A stretch of DNA of 64,000 nucleotides from Algoriphagus aquaeductus (GCF_003253485.1 NZ_QKTX01000006.1:203167-267166); one strand, 5' to 3'; positions 43,439-51,976 are shown, counted from the stretch's first letter. The notes: generated by a model from the letters alone, not told the origin. Numbers and translations are program-made.

Positions 43439-44800
43439 ATGAAGAAATTTCTCCTAGTCTTAGCCTTTGTTCCTGCATTTTCTTTTGCTCAAAATCACGA
43501 ATCCAATCTCCGGAAGATCTATGATGCAGAGCTTTCCTCCGGGCATACTTATGAAAATCTCCGCTACCTCTGCAAAGTCGTCGGAAATAGATTGGCGGGT
43601 TCTCCGGGTGCTGCGGCTTCCGTGGAGTGGACCAAACAATTGATGGAAAGCTATGACTTTGATACCGTCTTTTTGCAGCCGGTGATGGTTCCGCATTGGG
43701 AAAGGGGAGGAAAGGATATCGTCAAAATTACCAATTCGGTCAAGCATGGCGTAGTGGAGCTGAATGCATTGGCCTTGGGGAATACACAGGGAACCGGAGC
43801 TAAAGGACTGGTTGGGCAAGTGATCGAGGTTAAAAGCATTCCGGAACTTCAGGCTTTGGGGGAAAAAGTGAAGGGGAAAATTGTCTTTTTCAACGGCCCC
43901 ATGGATCCCAGGATGATCGATTCCTTTCAGGCCTATGGAGGTGCCAATGCACAGCGGAGTTCAGGCGCTGCCGAAGCTTCCAAGCTTGGGGCCATTGGCA
44001 CCTTGGTTCGCTCGTTGAGCAATACCATCAATGATATTCCCCACACCGGAAATCAGCGCTACAATCCTGATTTTCCCAAAATTCCTGCATTGGCGATCAG
44101 TACGGCTGATGCCGAATTGTTGAGTCAACTGCTTGCGGAACAGTCAGACTTGAAAGTCTATCTTGAGTCTCATGGAGAGATGAAAACCGAGAAGCTTTCC
44201 TATAATGTGATCGGGGAAATCCGTGGAACTGAAAAGCCCGAGGAAATCATCGCTGTGGGTGGACACCTGGATTCCTGGGATGTGGGTGAAGGGGCACATG
44301 ACGACGGAGCAGGCTGTATGCAGGCCATCGAAGTGTTAAGATTATACAAAGAACTGGGTTGGAAGCCTAAGCGTACCCTCCGTGCGGTGATGTGGATGAA
44401 TGAAGAAAACGGGCTTCGCGGAGGTCAGGAATATGCCCGTGTGGCGAAGGCAAAAGGTGAAAAACACATTGCCGCTATCGAATCTGATTCGGGAGGATTT
44501 TTACCAATCGGATTTTCATCCACGGGCACGGATGCACAGCGTGGCAAATTGGCTTCTTGGGCAGATTTGCTCAGACCTTACCAGCTTTGGAATCTGCAAA
44601 AGCCGGGAGGAGGGGCAGATATCGGCCCTCTCAGAGATCAGGGACCGATTTTGATCGGACTTCTGCCGGATTCGCAGCGGTATTTTTATTACCATCATAC
44701 CGAAGCGGATGTCTTTGAAGCGGTTGATCAGCGGGAATTGGAATTGGGGGCTGCTGCCATGGCCGCATTGGTGTACCTGATCGAGCAGGAGGGGATTTGA
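43439..44800 (+). CDS. Exported M28 metallopeptidase (carboxypeptidase Q-like)
   Basis: A 453-residue aminopeptidase/carboxypeptidase with signal peptide MKKFLLVLAFVPAFSFAQ. A protease-associated insertion (about 100-240) precedes the catalytic core. Zinc ligands: His276 in GGHLDSWD, Asp288 in AHDDGAG, the Glu pair in MNEENGLRGG, Asp in IESDSGG, and a late His (FYYHHTEADVF). The enzyme should trim peptides in the periplasm. It stands alone, divergent from the sugar dehydrogenase. At its 3' side the sequence turns AT-rich and starts the Cys-rich peptide locus. Confidence 0.9.
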   Translation: MKKFLLVLAFVPAFSFAQNHESNLRKIYDAELSSGHTYENLRYLCKVVGNRLAGSPGAAASVEWTKQLMESYDFDTVFLQPVMVPHWERGGKDIVKITNSVKHGVVELNALALGNTQGTGAKGLVGQVIEVKSIPELQALGEKVKGKIVFFNGPMDPRMIDSFQAYGGANAQRSSGAAEASKLGAIGTLVRSLSNTINDIPHTGNQRYNPDFPKIPALAISTADAELLSQLLAEQSDLKVYLESHGEMKTEKLSYNVIGEIRGTEKPEEIIAVGGHLDSWDVGEGAHDDGAGCMQAIEVLRLYKELGWKPKRTLRAVMWMNEENGLRGGQEYARVAKAKGEKHIAAIESDSGGFLPIGFSSTGTDAQRGKLASWADLLRPYQLWNLQKPGGGADIGPLRDQGPILIGLLPDSQRYFYYHHTEADVFEAVDQRELELGAAAMAALVYLIEQEGI

Positions 44801-45088
44801 CAAGTTTGGGTCAAAAGTCTGCATGCCTATCGGCTCCTCCGGGAGTAGAGGAAATATGATGTGGAAAAGGTGAGATTGCATCTATACCTTTATATACATA
44901 CAAATTTCTAATTTGCTGATGATGAAAAATGCTAATTAAATTAACCAATTGCAACTTATTAAGCATATAAGGATTGAATTGCAAATTTCACCTAGCCCCA
45001 TTCGGCATTTCAGAGCTGCTGAGGAGATTCTAGGCCTATAGGGCTTCACGGTTTTTCAGTTTAAACCAAGCTATTATATGCGTACACA
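44801..45088. other. 288-base AT-rich gap, no gene
   Basis: After the M28 stop the base composition drops toward that of the Cys-rich peptide locus. I see no reading frame, promoter or hairpin beyond a weak CTCC-TCC-GGGAG string near 44842. It may be the left border of an acquired segment. Confidence 0.4.
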
Positions 45089-45519
45089 TTAATTAATGAT
45101 CGTAAACTTCATTTGTACTTTATAAAACTTGATTTCACTATCTGTGCTGATCACTGCCGTTAAATTTTGATCCCCTGTATATCCGGAAGTGTCAAATCTT
45201 AAGGTCAAAATGATAGAATCATTTACAGGTATGTAGTCTTTTGAAATGTCGTAATTTGTACATGTGCAATCAGGATTTACATAGTTAATTTTAACATCCT
45301 GTTTTCCAAAGTTCTTTAAAACAAACCTGCCTTCTATCAAAGTATCCTTGTCAATATTGCCCAATTCAAGAAGTTTTGTAGAAAACTGAATAGCTTCTTT
45401 TCCAGTAGAGTCTTCTTCTATGCCTTTAATGACACTAGACTTTGCTCGAAATGGATATTGTTGTCAAGGGTTGAGCATGACAAAAAAGAAATAGTAAAAA
45501 CAAAAATAATAAGTCTCAT
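45089..45519 (-). pseudogene. DUF1573 lipoprotein, frameshifted
   Basis: Reading from ATG 45519 gives a lipoprotein signal (MRLIIFVFTISFLSCS) that runs into a stop near 45418. Another frame then encodes PFRAKSSVIKGIEEDS and continues without interruption into a DUF1573 domain (GRFVLKNFGKQDVKI, NPDCTCTNY, NDSIILTLRFDTSGYTG) down to 45089. A single missing base around 45460-45480 would join them. The ATG overlaps the stop of the upstream propeller gene (ATGA), which confirms the true start. It is either a recent pseudogene or a sequencing error. The 91-residue piece from a TTG at 45364 alone would lack its export signal. Confidence 0.75.
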
Positions 45520-46646
45520 AATTTGAATCTGTATACTTCAACCTTGTCCGATCCTTCGTCATAGACACTTCCATAATAGTAAGGGGGAATATAACCACGC
45601 ACCTTAAGACCTTTGGGTACTTCGACATCGGCAATGAGGATAAAATCTTTGTAAATTTGAAGACCGTGAGTTAAACTGCTTTCGTTTTTGGTATAACTTC
45701 TAAATACCAGTCCGTTCAAGCATTTCAATGAATGATAATAACCTCTTTTGGGTCTATCATTTGTATAGTATTCTCGAAAGAGCTTTAAATCAAATTGATT
45801 TATCTCCTTATATTCCAAATCCATAGATTTTCCGGGTGTTCCAAAAGTTGTTATTAAATCAAAATCATTATCGTAATAATATATTTTTGGATCAATTTCA
45901 TGATTTATAAAAAAATGATCAAACGAGTCAAGATCATATGAAAACCATGCATGGTGAGGAATATAATTGTATTTTAAATATTCATCAGATCTTTGGCCTA
46001 ATAGTTTCTCGACTTTATTCGATTTAAAATTGTATTTAGCAAGGATCTTCCCTTCCTTATAATATTTTTCTCCAGTAAAAGCATTGAATTTCTCGTTTTC
46101 TGAATAGATCGGTATAAAAAGATTTCCCTTGCTATCGGCTATCATATTCAAATTTAGGTAGTCTAATGTGTAAAGAGCAAATTGGTCGATGTTGTCGAGA
46201 GCATTTTCTCGGACTTCATTCACATTCTTCTTTCCTTTCCAATCCAAAATTGTTGTTTTTTCTCTTGTAAGATCTGGTCTGTGAATGTGAAGATCGAACG
46301 AAGAGCCAAGGAAAATGTGATTCCCTTTGTGATCCATTGCATATCCGTCTATGTAAGCCGTATTTAGTTCCTCTGGGCTTTCGCCTTGCCCAAAAAGAGT
46401 TTTTAAGTAATTTCCTTCTTTGTCATATAAGTATAGATACCCGAATCGTTTGTCTACAAAGAAAAAATTTGTGTCTTGAAAGTAGATATCCCCTTCTTGT
46501 GAGGAATTTTCGTGAATAGAGGTAAGTTTTTCAACTTTCAGTGAGTCAAATGCTATCGAGATCTGTTGAGAATTTATTTCGTCAACTTTGTTTTTGCAGG
46601 AGCAGGCCAGAAGGAAAAGTGAAATAAAGAAATTGATATTTTTCAT
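45516..46646 (-). CDS. AT-rich propeller-like lipoprotein of the Cys-rich peptide locus
   Basis: A 376-residue lipoprotein with signal ending LLACSC. The body shows repeated four-strand blocks with FGYLYLYDKEGNYLKTL and an FGQGESPEELN segment that is typical of BF3164/six-bladed propeller lipoproteins. These genes very often follow short NVEALA-type peptide genes in Bacteroidota; here two Cys-rich peptides lie just upstream on the same strand (43 bases from the nearer stop). A DUF1573 gene follows with ATGA overlap. It is low in GC, like the pair at 120-1641. A role in binding or exporting the peptides is plausible but unproven. Confidence 0.78.
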   Translation of the reverse strand: MKNINFFISLFLLACSCKNKVDEINSQQISIAFDSLKVEKLTSIHENSSQEGDIYFQDTNFFFVDKRFGYLYLYDKEGNYLKTLFGQGESPEELNTAYIDGYAMDHKGNHIFLGSSFDLHIHRPDLTREKTTILDWKGKKNVNEVRENALDNIDQFALYTLDYLNLNMIADSKGNLFIPIYSENEKFNAFTGEKYYKEGKILAKYNFKSNKVEKLLGQRSDEYLKYNYIPHHAWFSYDLDSFDHFFINHEIDPKIYYYDNDFDLITTFGTPGKSMDLEYKEINQFDLKLFREYYTNDRPKRGYYHSLKCLNGLVFRSYTKNESSLTHGLQIYKDFILIADVEVPKGLKVRGYIPPYYYGSVYDEGSDKVEVYRFKL

Positions 46647-46688
46647 GGATATGATTCTGCCATTAGTAGCTACATGGCGGTTTAGAAT

Positions 46689-46919
46689 TTAACAGTTACC
46701 ATTATAATTGCTGCATTGTATATTTCCATTTTCTGCACTTTGTGCACAAATGGCACCCGATCCTGATGATTTGCATTTTTCGAGCCAAGTGCATTTACAA
46801 ATCACCTGACCAGCCTCACCATCCTCAATAGAACTTTGGCCCGAAGCCCAAGATACCTGAAAAATCAGGCAAAGTGAGACAAGGAGTGGGAATAGAGATA
46901 TTGGTTTAAAACTTTCCAT
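46689..46919 (-). CDS. Cys-rich secreted peptide 2, NVEALA-like precursor
   Basis: A 76-residue peptide from ATG 46919: a hydrophobic leader (SLFPLLVSLCLIFQVSWA) followed by a short acidic stretch and a Cys-rich core. The core reads VICKCTWLEKCKSSGSG, then ICAQSAENGNIQCSNYNGNC, with six Cys. It is a clear paralogue of the frameshifted peptide at 46927-47150, sharing a CAQS...GNIQCSNYNxNC end. A longer reading from 47087 is a frame accident through that gene. The pattern fits the NVEALA group of putative natural product precursors, though the NVEALA string itself is replaced (FQVSWA). Product and modification unknown. Confidence 0.78.
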   Translation of the reverse strand: MESFKPISLFPLLVSLCLIFQVSWASGQSSIEDGEAGQVICKCTWLEKCKSSGSGAICAQSAENGNIQCSNYNGNC

Positions 46920-46926
46920 ATCCCAT

Positions 46927-47150
46927 TTAGCAGTTTGAATTATAGTTACTGCATTGGATATTACCGCCTGTTTCACTTTGTGCACAAACTCCACTTGATC
47001 CTGACGCCTTGCAATTTGAGACCCAAATAAATTTGCAAATAATTCTCTCGGAGTCGTCACCACCAATAGAACTATCAGATTGTGCAAATCCTAGAAAGGA
47101 TGCTCCGCAAATTGCTGCAGTTTTAAAGAATAATTTGAATTTTGTTTCAT
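46927..47150 (-). pseudogene. Cys-rich secreted peptide 1, frameshifted in its leader
   Basis: The reading frame ending at 46927 encodes a leader (FKLFFKTAAICGASFLGFAQ), an acidic stretch (SDSSIGGDDSER) and a core IICKFIWVSNCKASGS then VCAQSETGGNIQCSNYNSNC. It has no in-frame start. An ATG at 47150 is one base out: ATGAAACAAAATTC would read MKTKFK if one A were restored to the A run. Length 224 is one short of a multiple of three. The stop is only seven bases before the start of peptide 2, so they form one operon. Either a homopolymer sequencing error or a recent mutation explains the shift. Confidence 0.72.
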
Positions 47151-47281
47151 GAAATTTAGGTTTAGTTCATTTCAATGTGAATAGGGGAATTGGTGTTGTC
47201 AAGGAGTGAAGTAGAAATAATGGGAGGATAACTATCTGGAAATCAGTGAAAAAAATAATCCAGTTTTTGTATTTAACCACT

Positions 47282-47313
47282 ACTGTCCGACTGTTCTATT
47301 TCAGTCGGATAGT
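47282..47313. promoter_or_regulatory. Palindrome between the peptide operon and fhs
   Basis: ACTGTCCGACTG (47282-47293) and CAGTCGGATAGT (47302-47313) are complementary at 11 of 12 positions around an eight-base AT-rich centre. It lies in a 293-base divergent gap (47151-47443), without T runs on either side, so an operator is more likely than a terminator. The remainder of the gap shows nothing else I can name. Confidence 0.4.
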
Positions 47314-47443
47314 ATTGATTTAAAAGTTAAAGTTTCCGATTGAGAATTTTCCTTTTATCCCTGACTTCAATCAGTCTTTTTGGTAAGATTGGTCAGAACA
47401 ATCTCCTGCCTTTTCTACTTCTTTTGTAAAAAATCAGTCTCCC

Positions 47444-49111
47444 ATGAATGACCTTCAAATTGCTAATTCAGTAGCCCCCTGGCCGATTCAGGATATTGCC
47501 GATCAGCTGCATATTTCACGGGGAGAGCTTGAGTTTTATGGAAAATATAAAGCCAAACTCCCCCTTGATTTGATAGATGAGGAGAAGTTGCAGCAGGGTA
47601 ACCTTATTTTAGTCACTGCGATCACGCCTACCCCGGCAGGGGAGGGAAAGACGACGGTCACCATTGGTCTCAACGATGGGCTCAACCGAATCGGAAAATC
47701 CTCCATCGCAGTCATCCGTGAACCCAGTCTCGGGCCTGTCTTCGGAATCAAAGGAGGCGCGGCAGGAGGTGGCTGGTCTCAGGTGATTCCCATGGAAGAC
47801 ATCAATCTTCATTTCACAGGAGATTTTCATGCGATCGAAAAAGCCAATAATCTTCTTTCTGCCCTGATCGATAATACGATCCAAAGCAAAACCCGAAACC
47901 TTGGCATCGATCCCCGGACGGTTCTCTGGAAGCGGGCCATGGATATGAACGACCGCTCCCTGAGGAATATAATTATTGGTCTGGGCGGAAAAAATGGAGG
48001 AATTCCCAGGGAAACGGGCTTCAATATCACAGCCGCTTCTGAGGTAATGGCGATCCTGTGTATGAGTAAGGATCTGGAAGATTTGAAAGATCGATTTGCA
48101 CGGATCTATATCGGAGACCGATTTGATGGTTCGCCCGTTTTTGCCAGAGATTTGAATGCGCAAGGTGCGATGGCTACCCTGATGAAAGAAGCGATCAAAC
48201 CCAACCTGGTACAGACACTCGGGCATCATCCGGCGATCATCCATGGTGGGCCTTTTGCCAATATCGCGCAGGGCACCAATTCGATTTTGGCGACCAAAAT
48301 GGGCTTGAGTTTGGGTGATTACGTGGTGACGGAGGCTGGTTTTGGTTCGGACCTGGGTGCAGAGAAATTTTTCAACATCAAATCAAGAGCAGCCGGACTT
48401 TCTCCTAAAGCGGTGGTGCTGGTGGCTACCATCCGCGCTCTCAAATACCATGGTGGCAAGCCGCTCAAAGAACTCACTTCCGAAGATGTGGAGGCATTGG
48501 AAAAGGGGCTGCCTAACTTGCAGCATCATTTGGACAGCCTGCGAAGCTTTGGAGTTCCGGTGGTCGTGGCGGTCAATGTATTCAGTTCGGATTCGGAGGC
48601 AGAGAAAAAGCTGATTTTGGACTATTGCCAAAAACAGGGAGTCCCTGTTGCCTTAAGCGAAGGTTGGGCTAGGGGTGGTGAAGGTTGCCAAGATTTGGGT
48701 GAATTGGTCGTCGAAGCGGCCGAAAGCTATCAGAATCGGTTCACCCCTACCTATCAATTGGAGGATTCGGTGGAGGAAAAGATCCGAAAAGTGGCCCAAA
48801 CTATCTATGGTGCTTCCGTAGTGGAATTTTCCCCTGTCGCTAAAAGCCAACTCAAGAAGATCGAGAAGCTCGGGCTTTCTCAGCTGCCCATTTGCATCGC
48901 CAAAACCCAGAAAAGCATCAGTGACAACGAGAAACTGATCGGAAGACCCCGGGATTTTAAAATTACCATTCGGGAGTTTGAGATTGCAGCCGGGGCAGGA
49001 TTTGTGATTCCTATTGCAGGAGAAATCCTACGGATGCCCGGCTTGCCGGAAGTTCCTTCGGCAGAATCGGTCGATATTGATGCCGAAGGAAGAATTTCAG
49101 GTCTATTTTGA
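47444..49111 (+). CDS. fhs: Formate-tetrahydrofolate ligase
   Basis: A 555-residue cytoplasmic enzyme that makes 10-formyl-tetrahydrofolate from formate, ATP and tetrahydrofolate. The ATP-binding P-loop is TPTPAGEGKTTVTIGL (about 62-77). Other family signatures: REPSLGPVFGIKGGAAGGG, NLHFTGDFHAI, WKRAMDMNDR and TEAGFGSDLGAEKFFNIK. The length matches the bacterial monofunctional ligase. It is monocistronic, followed at 49122 by a hairpin belonging to the opposite gene. Sequence-certain housekeeping gene. Confidence 0.97.
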   Translation: MNDLQIANSVAPWPIQDIADQLHISRGELEFYGKYKAKLPLDLIDEEKLQQGNLILVTAITPTPAGEGKTTVTIGLNDGLNRIGKSSIAVIREPSLGPVFGIKGGAAGGGWSQVIPMEDINLHFTGDFHAIEKANNLLSALIDNTIQSKTRNLGIDPRTVLWKRAMDMNDRSLRNIIIGLGGKNGGIPRETGFNITAASEVMAILCMSKDLEDLKDRFARIYIGDRFDGSPVFARDLNAQGAMATLMKEAIKPNLVQTLGHHPAIIHGGPFANIAQGTNSILATKMGLSLGDYVVTEAGFGSDLGAEKFFNIKSRAAGLSPKAVVLVATIRALKYHGGKPLKELTSEDVEALEKGLPNLQHHLDSLRSFGVPVVVAVNVFSSDSEAEKKLILDYCQKQGVPVALSEGWARGGEGCQDLGELVVEAAESYQNRFTPTYQLEDSVEEKIRKVAQTIYGASVVEFSPVAKSQLKKIEKLGLSQLPICIAKTQKSISDNEKLIGRPRDFKITIREFEIAAGAGFVIPIAGEILRMPGLPEVPSAESVDIDAEGRISGLF

Positions 49112-49116
49112 CCAAC

Positions 49117-49147
49117 GAAAAACCCGGCCAACTCTCCTTGGCCGGGT
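49117..49147 (-). terminator. Terminator of hsp20
   Basis: ACCCGGCCAA (49122-49131) and TTGGCCGGGT (49138-49147) pair perfectly over 10 bp with a six-base loop. On the minus strand the stem is followed by five T (complement of AAAAA at 49117-49121). It lies 35 bases past the hsp20 stop and a few bases from the fhs stop. Confidence 0.85.
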
Positions 49148-49181
49148 CCAAACCAAATTCTATCAAAAAATCCCTAAGAGT

Positions 49182-49628
49182 TTACTTGATCTCGATTTTC
49201 ATCTTGGGTTTTGAAAGGAGACCTGATTTTTTTGGAAGACTGAGTTTGAGGATTCCTTTGTCATAGTTGGCGTTGATTTCTTCCTCATTGACTTCTTCGG
49301 GCAAAGCAAAAGACCTTCGGATGCTGCTGTAGGAAAATTCCTTCTTGCGGTAGTTTTCTTTTTCCTCCTCGATTTCATTCTTCTTCTCAGCGCTGATACT
49401 CAGCACACCGTCTTGCACATCGATTTTGAAGTCGGATTTGTCAAAGCCCGGGGCAGAAAGCTCCAGCTTGAATTCTTTTTCATTTTCGATGACATTGGTG
49501 GAGGGGAGCTCCACGGATTTTTCCGGAAACCAGAATTTTTCATCCCAATTGAATGGGTTTTCGGTTCCGAAAAAGTCTTTGACCATGTGAGGCCAAAAAC
49601 CCCTGTTCTTTTTGGTTATTGCGCTCAT
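49182..49628 (-). CDS. Hsp20/alpha-crystallin small heat shock protein
   Basis: A 148-residue ATP-independent chaperone that holds unfolded proteins. The alpha-crystallin domain spans about residues 40-140: LPSTNVIENEKEFKLELSAPGFDKSDFKI, VQDGVLSISAEKK, then the conserved FSYSSIRRSFALPEEV and NANYDKGILKLSLPK (AxxxxGxL-type signature). The basic Lys-rich tail KPKMKIEIK is short. Its upstream region carries a GTGA-N6-TCAC site at 49703. A terminator follows. No second heat-shock gene is nearby. Confidence 0.95.
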   Translation of the reverse strand: MSAITKKNRGFWPHMVKDFFGTENPFNWDEKFWFPEKSVELPSTNVIENEKEFKLELSAPGFDKSDFKIDVQDGVLSISAEKKNEIEEEKENYRKKEFSYSSIRRSFALPEEVNEEEINANYDKGILKLSLPKKSGLLSKPKMKIEIK

Positions 49629-49701
49629 GGCTTTTGAAAATTTAGTGTGAAAATGGGTTGTTTTTACAGGGGTTAAGTTGCAAAAACAGTATCTAAAAAA
49701 T

Positions 49702-49720
49702 CGTGATAAAAGTCACAAAA
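49702..49720 (-). promoter_or_regulatory. Candidate Crp/Fnr-family operator upstream of hsp20
   Basis: CGTGATAAAAGTCACAAAA: a GTGA-N6-TCAC dyad 74 bases upstream of the hsp20 start. It shares 15 of 18 bases with the site at 18354 before the metallophosphatase, including the CACAAAA end. GTGAN6TCAC is the general Crp/Fnr half-site pattern. Confidence 0.45.
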
Positions 49721-49767
49721 TCAGGTGATTGAGTTCATTTTTCTTGTAAAATTCACCTTGGGTTGTT

Positions 49768-50733
49768 CTAGTCCCAATTGATGATCAGGTTTCCGGTTTT
49801 TTTCCCTGAGGCTACATAAGAAAAGGCTTCGGAAATTTGTTCCGGTGAAAAAATCGAGGGATCCAGTAAGGGTTGGAATTTTCCTTTTTCCACTAAATTT
49901 TGGATGTATTGCATACTGCCCAGGATATCGGTGGGAAGGGGGAAAATCACTTTTTTTCCAGAGCTGAACTTGCCAGCCAAGGCCAGCCAAATGTTCTCCC
50001 AATTTGGCCCCAATTCGGAGGAAATGTAGACTCCATGGGGCTTGAGTATTCGCATGCAAAGCGTAAATCTGCTTTTTCCTACTGCATCAAACACAAAATC
50101 ATAAACCTTGTCCTCTTTGGTGAAATCTGTTTTTTCCAAAGCGATGACCCGATCCGGACCCAAGTTTTTCACAGATTCTTGATCTTTCTCAAAGCAAACG
50201 GCTGTGACTGCGATGCCCATCGCTTTGAGAATCTGGATCGCAGCTGAGCCGATTGCCCCCGTCCCGCCATTGACCAAAACTCCCATGCCGGCTTCGAGTT
50301 GCACTTTGTTGATAAAGTTGACTGCGTAATGGGCTGCTTCGGCACAGGCTACCATGAACGTGAAATCTCTGTTTTCCGGCATTTTGAGCAAGGCTTTTTG
50401 GGTCGAATAGGCGACCCATTCGGCGTGAGTCCCTGCGCCGTTGTCATCAAATCCCCAAACCCGATCCCCGATTTTGAAATTTTGAACTTCGCTCCCTACC
50501 GCTTCGATTACTCCTGCGAAATCAGTTCCCGTCACCGGGATTTTAGGCCGGCTGAGCCCCGCAAATGCCCGGATGGCATAAGGTTTTCCGGTGGCCACAC
50601 CCACATCCGTGCGGTTGACGGTCGTGGCCATCACTCGGACCAGGACTTCATCCCCTTTGGGAGTGGGTTTGGGGATATCTTTGAGTTGGATTTGAGCGGG
50701 TGGGCAGTAATGATCTCGGTAGAAGGCCTTCAT
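49768..50733 (-). CDS. Medium-chain NAD(P)-dependent alcohol/quinone reductase
   Basis: A 321-residue zinc-free MDR-family reductase. The start is ATG 50733 (MKAFYRDHYCPP), seven bases after the stop of the protease gene; longer frames read through that gene. The catalytic GroES-like domain contains VNRTDVGVATG and IPVTGTDFAGVIEAVG. The nucleotide-binding fold is VLVNGGTGAIGSAAIQILKAMG (about 145-166). The zinc-binding Cys residues of alcohol dehydrogenases are lacking, which points to quinone oxidoreductase or enoyl reductase activity. It is the second gene of an operon with the aspartic protease at 50741. Confidence 0.88.
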   Translation of the reverse strand: MKAFYRDHYCPPAQIQLKDIPKPTPKGDEVLVRVMATTVNRTDVGVATGKPYAIRAFAGLSRPKIPVTGTDFAGVIEAVGSEVQNFKIGDRVWGFDDNGAGTHAEWVAYSTQKALLKMPENRDFTFMVACAEAAHYAVNFINKVQLEAGMGVLVNGGTGAIGSAAIQILKAMGIAVTAVCFEKDQESVKNLGPDRVIALEKTDFTKEDKVYDFVFDAVGKSRFTLCMRILKPHGVYISSELGPNWENIWLALAGKFSSGKKVIFPLPTDILGSMQYIQNLVEKGKFQPLLDPSIFSPEQISEAFSYVASGKKTGNLIINWD

Positions 50734-50740
50734 TTTGGTG

Positions 50741-51883
50741 TTAGTTGATCGGGAGTTTTGGAAAAAAGAGTCTTGAACCGTCCAACTTGACGATTTCCAG
50801 TTCTTTTGATTTTTGGGTAGTGGACCAGCTGAAAAAACTGCATTCGTCCTCAAAATCTGAAGCTGAAAAGCCATTGACCATTTTGATTTCTTCACCGATT
50901 TCGATCAAAGCATCCGCAGGAGTCAAGCCTTTGGGTTTTCCGCTCAGGATCAATTTGCCATTTCGATAGAGGACTCCTACATGAGTGGTTTGCTCAAATT
51001 CCGGAATAGGCTTCAATTCCAGATAATACCTCATTTCAGTGTGATTGAGGATGGTTTTTTTGCTCAATGCAGAGAAAAAACCCAAACCGATTTTCGGGTA
51101 GTTTCCGACTTCAAAGTCAATCGGGATTCTTGAAAAATCAGTACTGTCGAGCCGTAAATTTTCAACCCAAATAGTCCTCGAGGGGAAGGTGTTCTGGCCT
51201 AATGCCCCCATGGAGGTGCTCAGGTTCGGATTGCTTAGTCCGAGGCTGTCTTTTTGATTTAAGAATGGTTGGATCTCCGGTAAATGATCGGGAAAATCCA
51301 TGACTGAAACGTACCCAAAATCCACCAAGGCATCCGGATATTCCTTGCCTTCAAAGCTCAAGGAGACAAAAGGGCGATTCCCTTTCATCCGAATGGGGAA
51401 GGACTTCCATTCCGGAAGGGTGGTGAAAGGGGATTTGGAAACACGAATAAGCTGTCTTTCAAAATCTATTTCCCAATTCAGCTGTTGGATTACATCATGG
51501 CCGAGGAGATAGTAATCCATGCAGTAGAGAAACTGCATGTCATTGAGCAAACTTCTGACCTTTTCAAATTGGAAACCTCCGATTTCCAATACATCGGTCA
51601 GTCCGGTTTTTACCTTTTGGGTTTGATTGTTGGAATCCCGAAGACGGATTTTTTTACCCTTGACTTTCAGCCTTCCTTGGGGAATACTTAAGGAGTTGGC
51701 CATGCCCATACCTGCCCCGGTATCAAAGGCAAACTGGGTTGGAATACCATTCATTTTTCCTTCAAAAACCAAGAGTTTGGAATCCAGGTGAAATGGGAAT
51801 ACGGCAATCTGCTCTTGGGCCTGGTAAGAAAAGGCGGACAGGATAGTCCAGAAAAACAGAAAAATAATTCCGCTTAGCTTCAT
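50741..51883 (-). CDS. Exported retropepsin-like aspartic protease with PDZ-like domain
   Basis: A 380-residue protein with signal peptide ending YQAQ. Two pepsin-like half-sites occur in one chain: Asp54 in FAFDTGAGMG and Asp188 in ALVDFGYVS (the second lacks the usual Thr after Asp). From about residue 290, GVLYRNGKLILSGKPKGLTPADALIEIGEEIKMVNG resembles a PDZ domain. Together they make the aspartyl-protease-PDZ class common in Bacteroidota. It is the first gene of an operon with the reductase at 49768. Substrate unknown; the altered second motif leaves activity open. Confidence 0.82.
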   Translation of the reverse strand: MKLSGIIFLFFWTILSAFSYQAQEQIAVFPFHLDSKLLVFEGKMNGIPTQFAFDTGAGMGMANSLSIPQGRLKVKGKKIRLRDSNNQTQKVKTGLTDVLEIGGFQFEKVRSLLNDMQFLYCMDYYLLGHDVIQQLNWEIDFERQLIRVSKSPFTTLPEWKSFPIRMKGNRPFVSLSFEGKEYPDALVDFGYVSVMDFPDHLPEIQPFLNQKDSLGLSNPNLSTSMGALGQNTFPSRTIWVENLRLDSTDFSRIPIDFEVGNYPKIGLGFFSALSKKTILNHTEMRYYLELKPIPEFEQTTHVGVLYRNGKLILSGKPKGLTPADALIEIGEEIKMVNGFSASDFEDECSFFSWSTTQKSKELEIVKLDGSRLFFPKLPIN

Positions 51884-51976
51884 GGCTTTAAGCTCGGATG
51901 AATGGTTGGAAATGAAAATAGGAAATGTGAAAAGCGCAGAAAATCAGGGATTAACTTGAGCGCAGACAAAGGCTGC

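Noticed and set aside
46689-47087. A 132-residue protein reading across both Cys-rich peptide genes
   Set aside because: Its first 56 residues are the wrong frame of peptide 1; the ATG at 46919 gives a proper leader and matches the paralogue.
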